Source: a virus. From it: a stretch of DNA of 64,000 nt. The translations under genes and the position numbers were made by a program. Positions 14,772 through 22,228 of this stretch are shown here, in pieces. The stretch is from the IMG/VR virus record IMGVR_UViG_3300032297_000372, positions 1 to 64,000 of that record; one strand, given 5' to 3'. Numbering within the stretch: the stretch's first letter is position 1; every line of letters starts with the position of its first letter. The notes under the pieces are model-generated. The model made no database searches and was not told the origin of the DNA. It saw nothing but the letters and a program-made list of their open reading frames with translations.

Positions 14772-15209
14772 ATGGCAAAAAATGCTAAAGCTCCTGCTGT
14801 AAAAAAGTTGCAACCTTTTGAGAAGTTGTTGACTCTGTTAGAATCTGGCGAAGTTGTTACTAAGCAAGAAATCGACCAGAAGTTAGGTAGTGAAATTTAT
14901 TTGTATCGTATTTCGACTTATATCTGGCACGTTAAGAAGTTTGCTGGCGGTGTCGTTAAATCGATCAAAGATGGTCGTGTCGTTGTTGGTTATCAGATAA
15001 CCAATCCTGAAACTGTACGCAAGTACATGGCTGCAAACAATGTCACTGCTGCTGGTGTTGGCGTTAAAGTACGCAAACCATCAACGGCTAAAGCGGCAAA
15101 AGTTTCTGCTTTGCCACCCGTTAAGAAGTTGCAAGACCTACAACCTGTGCAGGCTGTAGTTGAAGAAGTTGTTGCTGATGAAATTGAAGTTACAGAACTT
15201 GTTGATTAA
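14772..15209 (+). CDS. Conserved T4-like phage protein, winged-helix-like N-terminus
   Basis: 145 residues from the ATG at 14772. The N-terminal 85 residues (LLTLLESGEVVTKQEIDQKL, YRISTYIWHVKKF, DGRVVVGYQITN) look like a winged helix and match a protein highly conserved in T4-like cyanophages. The rest is an Ala/Val/Pro/Lys linker with an acidic end. Its own strong promoter and its own terminator make it a single-gene unit, so it is probably made in large amounts. DNA binding is inferred. Confidence 0.7.
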   Translation: MAKNAKAPAVKKLQPFEKLLTLLESGEVVTKQEIDQKLGSEIYLYRISTYIWHVKKFAGGVVKSIKDGRVVVGYQITNPETVRKYMAANNVTAAGVGVKVRKPSTAKAAKVSALPPVKKLQDLQPVQAVVEEVVADEIEVTELVD

Positions 15210-15235
15210 TTTTCATTCGTTGTCTTTCCTCTTTT

Positions 15236-15262
15236 CCGGCGGCTAGTTCCGCCGGTTTTTTT
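15236..15262 (+). terminator. Rho-independent terminator
   Basis: CCGGCGG (15236-15242), loop CTAGTT, CCGCCGG (15249-15255), then seven T. Confidence 0.93.
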
Positions 15263-15266
15263 ATAT

Positions 15267-15815
15267 ATGAATATATTTTACCTAGATAATGATGTTAATA
15301 GATGTGCCGAGATGCACAATGATAAACATTGCGTTAAGATGATTCTCGAATATGCTCAATTACTTTCTACTGCTCACCGTGTTATTGATGGTATACCCAT
15401 TGTTGGTGTTAGTAAAACAGGCCGAAAAAACACTCGATATATTATTGGTGATGATCGTGACAATATTCTATACAGTGCTACTCATATCAATCATCCTTCA
15501 TGTGTTTGGGTTAGGCAATCTTCCGCAAACTATGTTTGGTTACAAAATTTACTAGAAGCTTTGTGCCTTGAATATACCTATCGTTATGGCAGAGTACATA
15601 AAGTGCAAGGTAGTGGTTTAACTGGTGCATTGCAAAACATACCAACAAATATAAACAAGGATAAACCTTTCACTGAACCAACACCTGCAATGCCTGACGA
15701 TTGTAAAATTTCTGGCGATTCTATTGCTTCCTACAAAAATTACTATATAATGAATAAGACGCACTTAGCGAACTGGAAAAAAAGACCTGTTCCTACGTGG
15801 TACATTACTAAATAA
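15267..15815 (+). CDS. Conserved T4-like phage protein of unknown function
   Basis: 182 residues. A hallmark N-terminal block (YLDNDVNRCAEMHNDKHC, KMILEYAQLLSTAHR) and the end HLANWKKRPVPTWY are strongly conserved in T4-like phages. Many His, Cys and Asp in the first block suggest metal binding or catalysis, but no assigned family comes to mind with confidence. It begins five bases after the terminator's T tract. Confidence 0.7.
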   Translation: MNIFYLDNDVNRCAEMHNDKHCVKMILEYAQLLSTAHRVIDGIPIVGVSKTGRKNTRYIIGDDRDNILYSATHINHPSCVWVRQSSANYVWLQNLLEALCLEYTYRYGRVHKVQGSGLTGALQNIPTNINKDKPFTEPTPAMPDDCKISGDSIASYKNYYIMNKTHLANWKKRPVPTWYITK

Positions 15816-15819
15816 TATT

Positions 15820-16134
15820 ATGCCAACATATTCATTAAGAAATAAAGAAACAGGTGAAGTATTTGAACATGTGATGAAAATTGCAGAATATGACACCTAC
15901 ATGACAGAACATCCAAACATTGAACGATATCATGACGGTATTAATATCGTATCAATGAATGGTAGTCTCGATTCGAAAACTGATAACACTTGGAAAGAAG
16001 TTTTATCTAAAGTTGCAGAAGCCCATCCAACTAGTACCGTAGGTGAACGATACGGTAAAAAATCAATTAAACAGGTTAAAACACAAGAGATTGTGAAAAA
16101 GCATGTTGACAAAATTACAAAGAGAGTATCTTGA
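15820..16134 (+). CDS. Conserved small phage protein (FmdB-like N-terminus)
   Basis: 104 residues. The start MPTYSLRNKETGEVFEHVM resembles the first strands of FmdB-type zinc ribbons, but no cysteines are present, so no zinc site. Basic C-terminus. Seen in other T4-like phages, function unknown. Confidence 0.62.
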   Translation: MPTYSLRNKETGEVFEHVMKIAEYDTYMTEHPNIERYHDGINIVSMNGSLDSKTDNTWKEVLSKVAEAHPTSTVGERYGKKSIKQVKTQEIVKKHVDKITKRVS

Positions 16135-16787
16135 CATTTGAATTTATAAAAATTCCTGAATTAGATTATGACCTTGAAGCAGTAACTACCGAAAGTGGTA
16201 GACTTTATACTACACCTAAAGGAAACAAATACAGGTCTATCACCACAGTTTTATCCGCATTTAGTAAGAAAGCTATACTAGAGTGGCGTAAACGAGTTGG
16301 TGATGAAGAAGCAAACAGAATATCATCTAAGGCCTCGACAAGAGGTACTAATCTCCATTTGGTTTGTGAGAAGTATTTACTTAATGAATACACACCATTA
16401 AAACTCAAATCATTAATGCCCAATATCAAGGCATTATTTCAACAATTAAAACCCGAATTAGATAAAAATATAGGTAAGATTTACGCATTAGAACAAGCAT
16501 TGTATTCAGATGAACTTGAAGTAGCAGGCCGTGTGGACTGTATCGCAGAATGGGATGGTGAATTATCCATTATTGACTTTAAAACTTCTAGTAAATTGAA
16601 AGAAGAAGGTCACATCCAAAATTACTTCATGCAATGCACTGCTTATGCCATTATGTTTGAAGAAAGAACAGGTAGGCCAATAGATAAAATTGTGGTTGCC
16701 ATTGCCGTAGAGAATGAACAGCCACAAATTTTCGTGAGAAGTAAACTTGATTATGTTACGGAGTTGATGAAATATGTAAAAACTTAG
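16131..16787 (+). CDS. PD-(D/E)XK nuclease, Cas4/RecB-like exonuclease
   Basis: 218 residues from a TTG at 16131 that overlaps the preceding TGA; the first ATG in frame would cut away the conserved core. Motifs: RGTNLH (71-76), E121, GRVD (133-136), DFKTS (149-153) and QxxxY (168-172), the RecB-family nuclease order. It lacks the four cysteines of iron-sulphur Cas4. Likely a DNA exonuclease for recombination or host DNA breakdown. Confidence 0.78.
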   Translation: MTFEFIKIPELDYDLEAVTTESGRLYTTPKGNKYRSITTVLSAFSKKAILEWRKRVGDEEANRISSKASTRGTNLHLVCEKYLLNEYTPLKLKSLMPNIKALFQQLKPELDKNIGKIYALEQALYSDELEVAGRVDCIAEWDGELSIIDFKTSSKLKEEGHIQNYFMQCTAYAIMFEERTGRPIDKIVVAIAVENEQPQIFVRSKLDYVTELMKYVKT

Positions 16788-16795
16788 GAGACCAC

Positions 16796-17542
16796 ATGTC
16801 AAGAAAAGCAGCATTAAAAACGGTTGATACGGAAGTTACAGAATTAAAAACAAGAAATAATACTCTGAGGGTGCGAATCGATGATTTAAGAACATTCCAA
16901 CCGTTAACGGAAAACCAAAAGAAGTTTTTTGATGCTTATAAGCAAGGTGATTATTTTGTTGCCTTACATGGAGTTGCAGGAACAGGTAAAACATTTTGTG
17001 CCTTATACAAAGCGTTAGAAGAAGTGCTTGACAAATCTAACACATTTGATAAAATAATAGTTGTTCGTTCAGCTGTACAATCTAGGGAGATAGGACATTT
17101 ACCTGGTGATGTCGGTGAAAAGATGGAAATCTATGAACAACCTTACAGACAAATTTGTGAAACCCTTTTTGGTCGTAAAGATGCTTGGAGTAGATTAGAG
17201 GAACAAGGTCATATTCAATTCATATCAACATCATTTATTCGTGGTATGAGTTTTGATGATGCTATCATTATTGTAGATGAAGTGCAGAATATGAATTTTG
17301 AAGAGATCGATACGGTAATGACTCGTGTTGGTTATCGTTCAAAGATTATTTGGTGTGGCGATTATCGTCAAACAGATTTACGCAAGAACAATGACAAATC
17401 AGGTCTATTAAAGTTTTTTGATATTGCACATCACATGGGTGCATTTACTCGTATAGAATTTACACCAGATGATATTGTTAGAAGTAGCTTAGTTAAAGAT
17501 TACATATTGGCAAAATTAAAATATGAGGACTTAAATGAGTGA
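16796..17542 (+). CDS. phoH: PhoH-like ATPase
   Basis: 248 residues. PhoH-family P-loop ATPase: Walker A GVAGTGKT (59-66), RSAVQSREIGHLPGD with the family's PGD, Walker B IIIVDEVQN (157-165), and sensor-like WCGDYRQTD. An N-terminal coiled segment of about 35 residues precedes the core. phoH is one of the commonest genes in marine phages; its role (RNA processing or phosphate stress) is unsettled. Confidence 0.9.
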   Translation: MSRKAALKTVDTEVTELKTRNNTLRVRIDDLRTFQPLTENQKKFFDAYKQGDYFVALHGVAGTGKTFCALYKALEEVLDKSNTFDKIIVVRSAVQSREIGHLPGDVGEKMEIYEQPYRQICETLFGRKDAWSRLEEQGHIQFISTSFIRGMSFDDAIIIVDEVQNMNFEEIDTVMTRVGYRSKIIWCGDYRQTDLRKNNDKSGLLKFFDIAHHMGAFTRIEFTPDDIVRSSLVKDYILAKLKYEDLNE

Positions 17543-17642
17543 TGTAATGGATTGGTTGATAGTAGGTTCTTTATTCGTTGTACTATTTGTCGGAATATAT
17601 TTGTATTGGTTATATGGTGAGAGTGGCGGTAGAGACGAATAA
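17535..17642 (+). CDS. 35-residue membrane protein
   Basis: Begins at an ATG overlapping the phoH stop. Product starts MSDVMDWLIVGSLFV, with one hydrophobic helix and a polar GESGGRDE end. Too short for family assignment. Confidence 0.5.
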   Translation: MSDVMDWLIVGSLFVVLFVGIYLYWLYGESGGRDE

Positions 17643-17645
17643 ATA
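17638..17645 (+). promoter_or_regulatory. Candidate late promoter (AATAAATA) for the tmRNA
   Basis: AATAAATA overlaps the stop of the small membrane gene. Transcription would begin near 17651, just before the tmRNA acceptor piece. Confidence 0.45.
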
Positions 17646-17650
17646 AAGGT

Positions 17651-17941
17651 ATTGTTGTATGAAGTTGAATGAAAAGTATTCTGGACGGCGGTTCGATTCC
17701 GCCCAGCTCCACCAGAAGCACATAGTTGTCCTAGATGAAAGAAACCTCTTAGGGCTCTAGTGGGGATTGTGTGCTTCTGATGGGGCTGATCTGGTCTCGA
17801 CAGGGTAAAGAGTAAGGATATGGACAACACGGTAGGCGATGACCGTAAATCAAGCAAAACTAGTAACTGCAAACGATGAAAGTTACGCTTTAGCCGCTTA
17901 AGGCTAAGCCGGGGGTGGTAACCTTGTAAACCAATAACCAA
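17651..17941 (+). ncRNA. ssrA: Circularly permuted (two-piece) tmRNA, tag ANDESYALAA
   Basis: The 3' acceptor piece comes first: T arm GGCGG-TTCGATT-CCGCC (17687-17703), acceptor strand CAGCTCC (17704-17710), discriminator A and CCA (17712-17714). The 5' coding piece follows: GGGGCTG (17782-17788) pairs with that strand over seven pairs. The third pair is G-U, the alanine identity element. The text after it (ATCTGGTCTCGAC) is the tmRNA D-like region. The tag frame 17869-17901 (resume codon GCA) encodes ANDESYALAA and a stop, with TTAGCC/GGCTAA (17890-17895, 17902-17907) as the closing hairpin. The intervening 17715-17781 is closed by a nine-pair helix (17714-17722 with 17770-17778). Pieces would be cut by host RNases. 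Both outer ends are approximate. Confidence 0.92.
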
Positions 17942-17969
17942 AATAGGACTTTCGGGTCCTATTTTTTTT
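17942..17969 (+). terminator. Rho-independent terminator after the tmRNA
   Basis: AATAGGAC (17942-17949), loop TTTCGG, GTCCTATT (17956-17963), followed by a T tract to 17969. Confidence 0.92.
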
Positions 17970-18018
17970 CTATTATCTCCATAAAAAAATACAATAGGAA
18001 AAATAGATCAAAAATGTA

Positions 18019-18047
18019 TTGACAATTGATACATATTATCGTAGTAT
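18019..18047 (+). promoter_or_regulatory. Sigma-70-type promoter for the rubrerythrin gene
   Basis: TTGACA at 18019-18024, 17-base spacer, TAGTAT at 18042-18047. An AGGAGA site precedes the ATG at 18079. The interval from the tmRNA terminator to here has no gene. Confidence 0.7.
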
Positions 18048-18078
18048 GTGTTATTCATAATTTTATAGGAGAGATGTA

Positions 18079-18516
18079 ATGCAAGTTAAAGGAACAAAAA
18101 CTGAAGAATGTTTGAAAGAAGCTTTTGCTGGTGAATCTAAAGCAAATCGCCGTTATCTATATTTCGCAAACATGGCAGATATTGCCGGTGCGACTGATGT
18201 AGCTAATATTTTCCGTCATACAGCTGAAGGCGAAACAGGCCACGCACATGGTCATATGGAATACTTAGTTAATGGTGGTTCTGGTGATCCAGAGACAGGT
18301 CTTCCTGCAACAAATATTATTGAAGCATTAGAGAGTGCTATCAGTGGTGAAACTCACGAATATACTGATATGTACCCCGGTATGGCTAAGACTGCACGTG
18401 ATGAAGGCTTCGATGAGATTGCTGATTGGTTTGAAACACTAGCTAAGGCTGAACGTAGTCATGCTGGTAAATTTAAGAAAACTCTTGATGCATACAAAGC
18501 CGAACAAAACACCTAA
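18079..18516 (+). CDS. Rubrerythrin-like diiron protein
   Basis: 145 residues. Four-helix diiron pattern: E19 in AGES, E52xxH55 in EGETGHAH, E91 in SGETHEY, and E125xxH128 in AKAERSH. The C-terminal rubredoxin domain of classic rubrerythrin is absent, so an external electron donor would be needed. The family reduces hydrogen peroxide. It has its own promoter. Its presence in a phage suggests protection from oxidative or low-oxygen stress during infection; that is inferred. Confidence 0.88.
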   Translation: MQVKGTKTEECLKEAFAGESKANRRYLYFANMADIAGATDVANIFRHTAEGETGHAHGHMEYLVNGGSGDPETGLPATNIIEALESAISGETHEYTDMYPGMAKTARDEGFDEIADWFETLAKAERSHAGKFKKTLDAYKAEQNT

Positions 18517-18757
18517 TCTACAATATGATACTATTGTAACTGACGGTGTTGTTACTCTCACAAATCCTAATACTACATTGGGGTTTGTGAGATTTAAAAA
18601 TAATGGAGCTATTGAGTATATTTTTGTACAACCAATGTATCGTAGAAATGGATTGGCAAAAAAACTGGTAGATAAGGTTAGAGAACTTACAGGTAAAGAA
18701 CCCGAACCAGAGCCACCTATTAGTCCTTTAGGTAGAAAACTTTTTAAGTTATTATAG
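18488..18757 (+). CDS. Short GNAT-family acetyltransferase-like protein
   Basis: 89 residues from the ATG at 18488 (ATG 18461 is an alternative); both lie inside the end of the rubrerythrin gene. The acetyl-CoA-binding motif A is visible: IEYIFVQPMYRRNGLAKKLV with the RRNGLA loop. The first beta strands of a full GNAT domain are reduced, so this is a minimal form. Acceptor unknown. Confidence 0.65.
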   Translation: MHTKPNKTPNLQYDTIVTDGVVTLTNPNTTLGFVRFKNNGAIEYIFVQPMYRRNGLAKKLVDKVRELTGKEPEPEPPISPLGRKLFKLL

Positions 18758-18765
18758 GAGATGTG

Positions 18766-19335
18766 ATGAAGGTTTATTATAGTAATTATCGTAATCATTG
18801 GATATCACCTTACACAATATTAGAAAAAGTTTTCTTTTGGCGTGAAATTGAATATGATGAACCACTCATTGATCGATTGAGTAAAATCATATTACCATTC
18901 TCTACCGGATTGCAGAATGTTCTGAACTTCATTCATCCTCAAATTCAATATGTTAAAATAGACCGTTGGGATACTTGGAATATGGATGGCACATTAGCTG
19001 TCATCATTCTTCCAATGTTAAAACAATTACGTGCTGAAAAACATGGTTCAGGTTTAGTTGATCTAGAAGATGTTCCAGAATCAATGAGATACACAACTAC
19101 CGAGGATTACGAATCACAATATACATTTGATTTTTATCGTGAACCAGATTTACAAAAGGTTCAATGTGATATACATGATCGTTGGGACTGGGTATTAGAT
19201 GAAATGATTTTTGCATTCGAATATAAAATCGATGAAGATAATGGTGGTATAGATAAAGATTGGAAAAACAATTATAAACGTGTACAAAATGGTTTCCGTT
19301 TATTTGGTAAGTATTATCAAAATTTATGGGATTAA
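18766..19335 (+). CDS. Conserved T4-like phage protein of unknown function
   Basis: 189 residues. The ATG at 18766 has AGGAG at a five-base distance; a GTG at 18763 is too close. The start YSNYRNHWISPYTILEKVFFW, the centre DRWDTWNMDGTLAVIILPML, and the end NGFRLFGKYYQNLWD are near-invariant in T4-like cyanophages. No catalytic motif. Downstream, ACTGGC/GCCAGT (19352-19377) forms a short hairpin without a T tract. Confidence 0.75.
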   Translation: MKVYYSNYRNHWISPYTILEKVFFWREIEYDEPLIDRLSKIILPFSTGLQNVLNFIHPQIQYVKIDRWDTWNMDGTLAVIILPMLKQLRAEKHGSGLVDLEDVPESMRYTTTEDYESQYTFDFYREPDLQKVQCDIHDRWDWVLDEMIFAFEYKIDEDNGGIDKDWKNNYKRVQNGFRLFGKYYQNLWD

Positions 19336-19402
19336 AATGACTAAATAAAAGACTGGCAACACACACAAACCGCCAGTATTCACACACAACACAGGAGATA
19401 GT

Positions 19403-19672
19403 ATGAGTAATTTAACACCGTTCGAGATTCGCCTCGAACTTCTAAGAATGGCAAAAGAACTTTTGATGGAGAATTATTTCTCCGAGAAAGAACGCCTATC
19501 AAATGACTGGAACGTGAAAGTAGATGTGGCCAAATTAAACGGTCAACCTGTTCCAGAACATCCAGTATTTCCAACTTATCCATCAGAAGCAGATATCATT
19601 GCTAAAGCTCAAACGCTTAATGGTTTTGTTTCTAATACAACTGTAGATAAACCAAACAAAAAATCTACTTGA
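19403..19672 (+). CDS. Conserved small T4-like phage protein
   Basis: 89 residues, preceded by AGGAGATAGT. Helical N-terminal half (FEIRLELLRMAKELLMENY) and a Pro-rich middle with HPVFPTYPSEADI. Common in T4-like phages; unknown function. Confidence 0.68.
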   Translation: MSNLTPFEIRLELLRMAKELLMENYFSEKERLSNDWNVKVDVAKLNGQPVPEHPVFPTYPSEADIIAKAQTLNGFVSNTTVDKPNKKST

Positions 19673-19677
19673 TGGAG

Positions 19678-19695
19678 GGGTGGCTTCGGCCATCC
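19678..19695 (+). other. C(UUCG)G tetraloop hairpin
   Basis: GGGTGGC-TTCG-GCCATCC: seven pairs (one G-U) closed by a UUCG tetraloop. No T tract follows, so it more likely stabilises or processes the mRNA than terminates it. It lies just before the AGGAG of the SleB-like gene. Confidence 0.7.
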
Positions 19696-19714
19696 TACAC
19701 AACAGGAGAATCAA

Positions 19715-20263
19715 ATGAATTTAAGATTTACTTTACTTGCTATATTGTCGGCTTCGCTTATATCGGTATATTCACTGAGTTTTGGTAACGATACACCATT
19801 ACCTTTAAAACTGACTTATGACGATTTGGGAAAAACTTCTCAAGCTGAAATTAATTGTTTAGCACAAAACATGTATTTTGAATCAGCATCAGAACCAAAA
19901 GAAGGTCAAATTGCTGTAGCATTAGTCACATTCAATCGTATGAATAATGACAATTATCCAAACACCGTATGTGGTGTTGTTAACCAAAAGATCAATGGTG
20001 TATGCCAATTCTCATGGCGTTGTGACCCTAAGGCAATTGAGAAACAAAAGCGCTTGACAAGAGAGTCGAATTCGTTATATAATGAAATTCATGAACTCGC
20101 AACAAGAGTTTATATTAACCAAGATAGTATTGAAGATGTAACCAGAGGTGCATTATTCTATCACGCTGATTACATTAAGCCAACATGGAACAATATGAAA
20201 ACCACTCGAAAAATTGGAAGGCACATTTTTTATGTCAAGATATCTAGGACTAAACATGGATAA
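19715..20263 (+). CDS. SleB-like cell wall hydrolase (putative endolysin)
   Basis: 182 residues. Hydrophobic N-terminal segment (residues 4-24) like a signal peptide or signal anchor. The hydrolase_2/SleB domain follows: INCLAQNMYFES with catalytic E56, then IAVALVTFNR, YPNTVCGVV, CQFSW, and near the end YHADYIKPTW. The family is lytic transglycosylase/amidase-like on peptidoglycan. A secreted form suggests a signal-arrest type endolysin, or release by the Sec route; no holin is identified nearby. Confidence 0.8.
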   Translation: MNLRFTLLAILSASLISVYSLSFGNDTPLPLKLTYDDLGKTSQAEINCLAQNMYFESASEPKEGQIAVALVTFNRMNNDNYPNTVCGVVNQKINGVCQFSWRCDPKAIEKQKRLTRESNSLYNEIHELATRVYINQDSIEDVTRGALFYHADYIKPTWNNMKTTRKIGRHIFYVKISRTKHG

Positions 20264-20489
20264 TAAACTTAAAGTAAATAACATTGTTTATATCTGTGTA
20301 ACAATCATTGTCTGTTTTGTTATTTTTTCTTTTACACATTACAAGATTAAAGACCGTGAATTGATGTCGCAGAATATTGAAAAGGCAATAACGAAAGACG
20401 TTGACCCTTTAGCTGTTCGTTGTTCTTATGCACCTAATGATGACATTATTTGTATAACACATTCATTTGCACCAACAGGTAAGAAATAA
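20256..20489 (+). CDS. Conserved small membrane protein
   Basis: 77 residues from the ATG at 20256 overlapping the hydrolase stop. One membrane helix (about 11-30), then a periplasmic-type domain with DPLAVRCSYAPNDDIICITH, a pattern conserved in T4-like cyanophages. Its place after the hydrolase suggests a lysis role, unproven. Confidence 0.65.
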   Translation: MDNKLKVNNIVYICVTIIVCFVIFSFTHYKIKDRELMSQNIEKAITKDVDPLAVRCSYAPNDDIICITHSFAPTGKK

Positions 20490-20502
20490 TTAAGGAGATA
20501 TT

Positions 20503-20775
20503 ATGGCAGTACAACAGTTTAGTATTAATCAAATTTCAAATCCAGCAGACCGTGATAAACTGTTAGGAGTTTTAAAAGAGTGTTCTAATTCATTGGTACG
20601 TATGGAAGCGGAACGTGATCTAATTAAAGAAGCAGTAAAAGATATTTGTGATAAACTACAATTACCAAAACGTGTCGTGAACAAGATGGTAAAAGTATAT
20701 CATAAACAAAATTTCGATGAAGAGGTTGCAGTACAGGATCAATTCATGGAATTATACAATGCGGTGGTCAAGTAA
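20503..20775 (+). CDS. dsbA: dsDNA-binding protein DsbA
   Basis: 90 residues (T4 DsbA is 89). Conserved helical pattern, with LPKRVVNKMVKVYHKQNFDEEV near residues 55-75 and an end FMELYNAVVK. T4 DsbA binds double-stranded DNA and affects late transcription. The neighbours 33 and 59 in the same order as in T4 strongly support the call. Confidence 0.85.
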   Translation: MAVQQFSINQISNPADRDKLLGVLKECSNSLVRMEAERDLIKEAVKDICDKLQLPKRVVNKMVKVYHKQNFDEEVAVQDQFMELYNAVVK

Positions 20776-20999
20776 TGGCAACTAAAGAAGAGTCTAATAA
20801 GTTTTCTAAAGAGATAGAGATACTGGTGGCTGAAACAGATTACACGTATCTGGAAGCTATCGTAGAACATTGCAAGAAAACTGGACTTGAAATTGAAGTT
20901 GCTGCTAACTTGATTAATTCATCATTAAAAAGTAAAATAGAGTTTCAAGCACAAAACTTAAACTTACTGAAAGAGAAATCTGCAAGACTACCTATATGA
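20775..20999 (+). CDS. 33: Late promoter transcription co-activator gp33
   Basis: 74 residues. FSKEIEILVAETDYTYLEAIVEHC and EVAANLINSSLKSKIE fit gp33 of T4-like phages, which tethers the sliding clamp to RNA polymerase bearing the late sigma factor gp55. Gene order dsbA-33-59 as in T4. The NATAAATA promoters in this window are its expected targets. Confidence 0.85.
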   Translation: MATKEESNKFSKEIEILVAETDYTYLEAIVEHCKKTGLEIEVAANLINSSLKSKIEFQAQNLNLLKEKSARLPI

Positions 21000-21586
21000 C
21001 TGGTTATGAAGCCTATTGTTTATACACTAGTTTAAAATTACATTTCACTCAAGAATCATACAACTATTTTAAGTACGGCGGGAAAACAAACGTATCGATT
21101 GAGTCTTTTGAAAATAGAAAAGACAAATATCATTACTATAAAATTTCCCGCCGGTATGAGAAGGATGAATATGTTAATTTTCTAGTTGCCAATTTTCTCA
21201 TTGATTCTAATGTTTGGATCGGCAAACTATTAGAAGATGAGGCACACCAAAACTATCTAAGTCGGCAAAAGATTCAACAGAGTTTGATGTATTCTTTTGA
21301 GAACGATTGCCGTAATCTATTTGAAGAGGTAAAGAACCCTAACGACCTATTGACAAATACTGATAACTATCCTATACTGTTAAGTAAGGTCTTTCGTAAA
21401 GAGACTAATATTGAGACTTTGATTATTCTATCAGATATATTAGGTTTCTTACCGATGTGGTGTAAGAAGATAAATGACACTATACAATGGCCAAACTTTT
21501 ACCATAAATTAACAAAATATAAACTATTTCTTAATTATGATAAGCCAAAATATCAACAGAAGTTGAAGTCTATTCTGGTAATATAA
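20996..21586 (+). CDS. 59: Helicase-loading protein gp59
   Basis: 196 residues (T4 gp59 is 217). Matches include YEAYCLYTSLKLHF at the start, RKDKYHYYKISRRYEKDE, the VANFLIDSNVWIG segment and a C-terminal basic helix region. gp59 loads the gp41 helicase on gp32-coated forks. ATGA overlap with gene 33. Confidence 0.88.
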   Translation: MTGYEAYCLYTSLKLHFTQESYNYFKYGGKTNVSIESFENRKDKYHYYKISRRYEKDEYVNFLVANFLIDSNVWIGKLLEDEAHQNYLSRQKIQQSLMYSFENDCRNLFEEVKNPNDLLTNTDNYPILLSKVFRKETNIETLIILSDILGFLPMWCKKINDTIQWPNFYHKLTKYKLFLNYDKPKYQQKLKSILVI

Positions 21587-21589
21587 ATA
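21582..21589 (+). promoter_or_regulatory. T4-type late promoter (TATAAATA)
   Basis: Exact consensus, overlapping the stop of gene 59. The ATG at 21608 follows an AGGAGG site, so this unit has a normal leader. Confidence 0.75.
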
Positions 21590-21607
21590 GACTTAGGAGG
21601 AAGTAAT

Positions 21608-22156
21608 ATGAAATCTTTTAAAACTTTATTCAACGAGTCTAGTCTCGCACGTGTACATCAACACACTCAAGGTAGAAATATTGGTATGATTACTGCTCAT
21701 CGTGGTGAGAATACTGCTGAAGAGAACAAATCACGTAATAAGGAATTAGAAGGTCATATTCGCAAGGCCGGTTATGGTTTTGTTAAAGTAAAAGGTCGTT
21801 ACGTTGAGAATCATGGAACTGAACATGCTAGACCAGTCGATGAACATTCTTATTTGGTAGTTGGTAAGAAAGGTGATGATAAAGGTCATTTGAAAAACTT
21901 TCTGAAAAAGCATGGCGAGAAATATGGACAAGATTCTATATTACATAAGCCTCACGATTCAGAACATGCAACATTACATGGAACTAAAGAAGGTGGATTT
22001 CCAGGTAAAGACAAAGAACATTCTGTTGGTAAGTTTCATCCGAATAAAACACCAGAGTTTCATACTGCAATGAAAGGTAAGAGAACATTTGCATTTGAAT
22101 CTGTGGAATTTTTAACTCCTGTTTCATTCTTTTCGAGGCAGGAATCTGAATTCTAG
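21608..22156 (+). CDS. DUF3293-like phage protein
   Basis: 182 residues. GMITAHRGENTAEENKSRN, then YVENHGTEHARPVDEHSYLVVG, and KNFLKKHGEKYGQDSILH resemble DUF3293 (ITAxNP..., short-patch SFLV.G..., FGQD.hL). It is common in T4-like phages. Late promoter upstream. The biochemical role is unknown. Confidence 0.68.
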   Translation: MKSFKTLFNESSLARVHQHTQGRNIGMITAHRGENTAEENKSRNKELEGHIRKAGYGFVKVKGRYVENHGTEHARPVDEHSYLVVGKKGDDKGHLKNFLKKHGEKYGQDSILHKPHDSEHATLHGTKEGGFPGKDKEHSVGKFHPNKTPEFHTAMKGKRTFAFESVEFLTPVSFFSRQESEF

Positions 22157-22185
22157 TTGACAACTAGAGTAAATTATATTATGAT
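22157..22185 (+). promoter_or_regulatory. Sigma-70-type promoter for gene 32
   Basis: TTGACA at 22157-22162 directly after the preceding stop, 17-base spacer, TATGAT at 22180-22185. Confidence 0.72.
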
Positions 22186-22228
22186 ATTGTGGACAATCCG
22201 TTTATACATTTAATATAGGAAAATACGT

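Noticed and set aside
17531-17941. Minus-strand frame of 136 residues across the tmRNA
   Set aside because: It covers a well-supported tmRNA and terminator on the other strand and has no family resemblance; it is a chance frame.
20054-20083. TTGACA, 18 bases, TATAAT inside the SleB-like gene
   Set aside because: A good match, but inside coding DNA with an overlong spacer; kept only as a possible internal promoter, not annotated.
21349-21378. TTGACA, 17 bases, TATACT inside gene 59
   Set aside because: Internal to a coding region and far from the next gene, which already has an exact late promoter.
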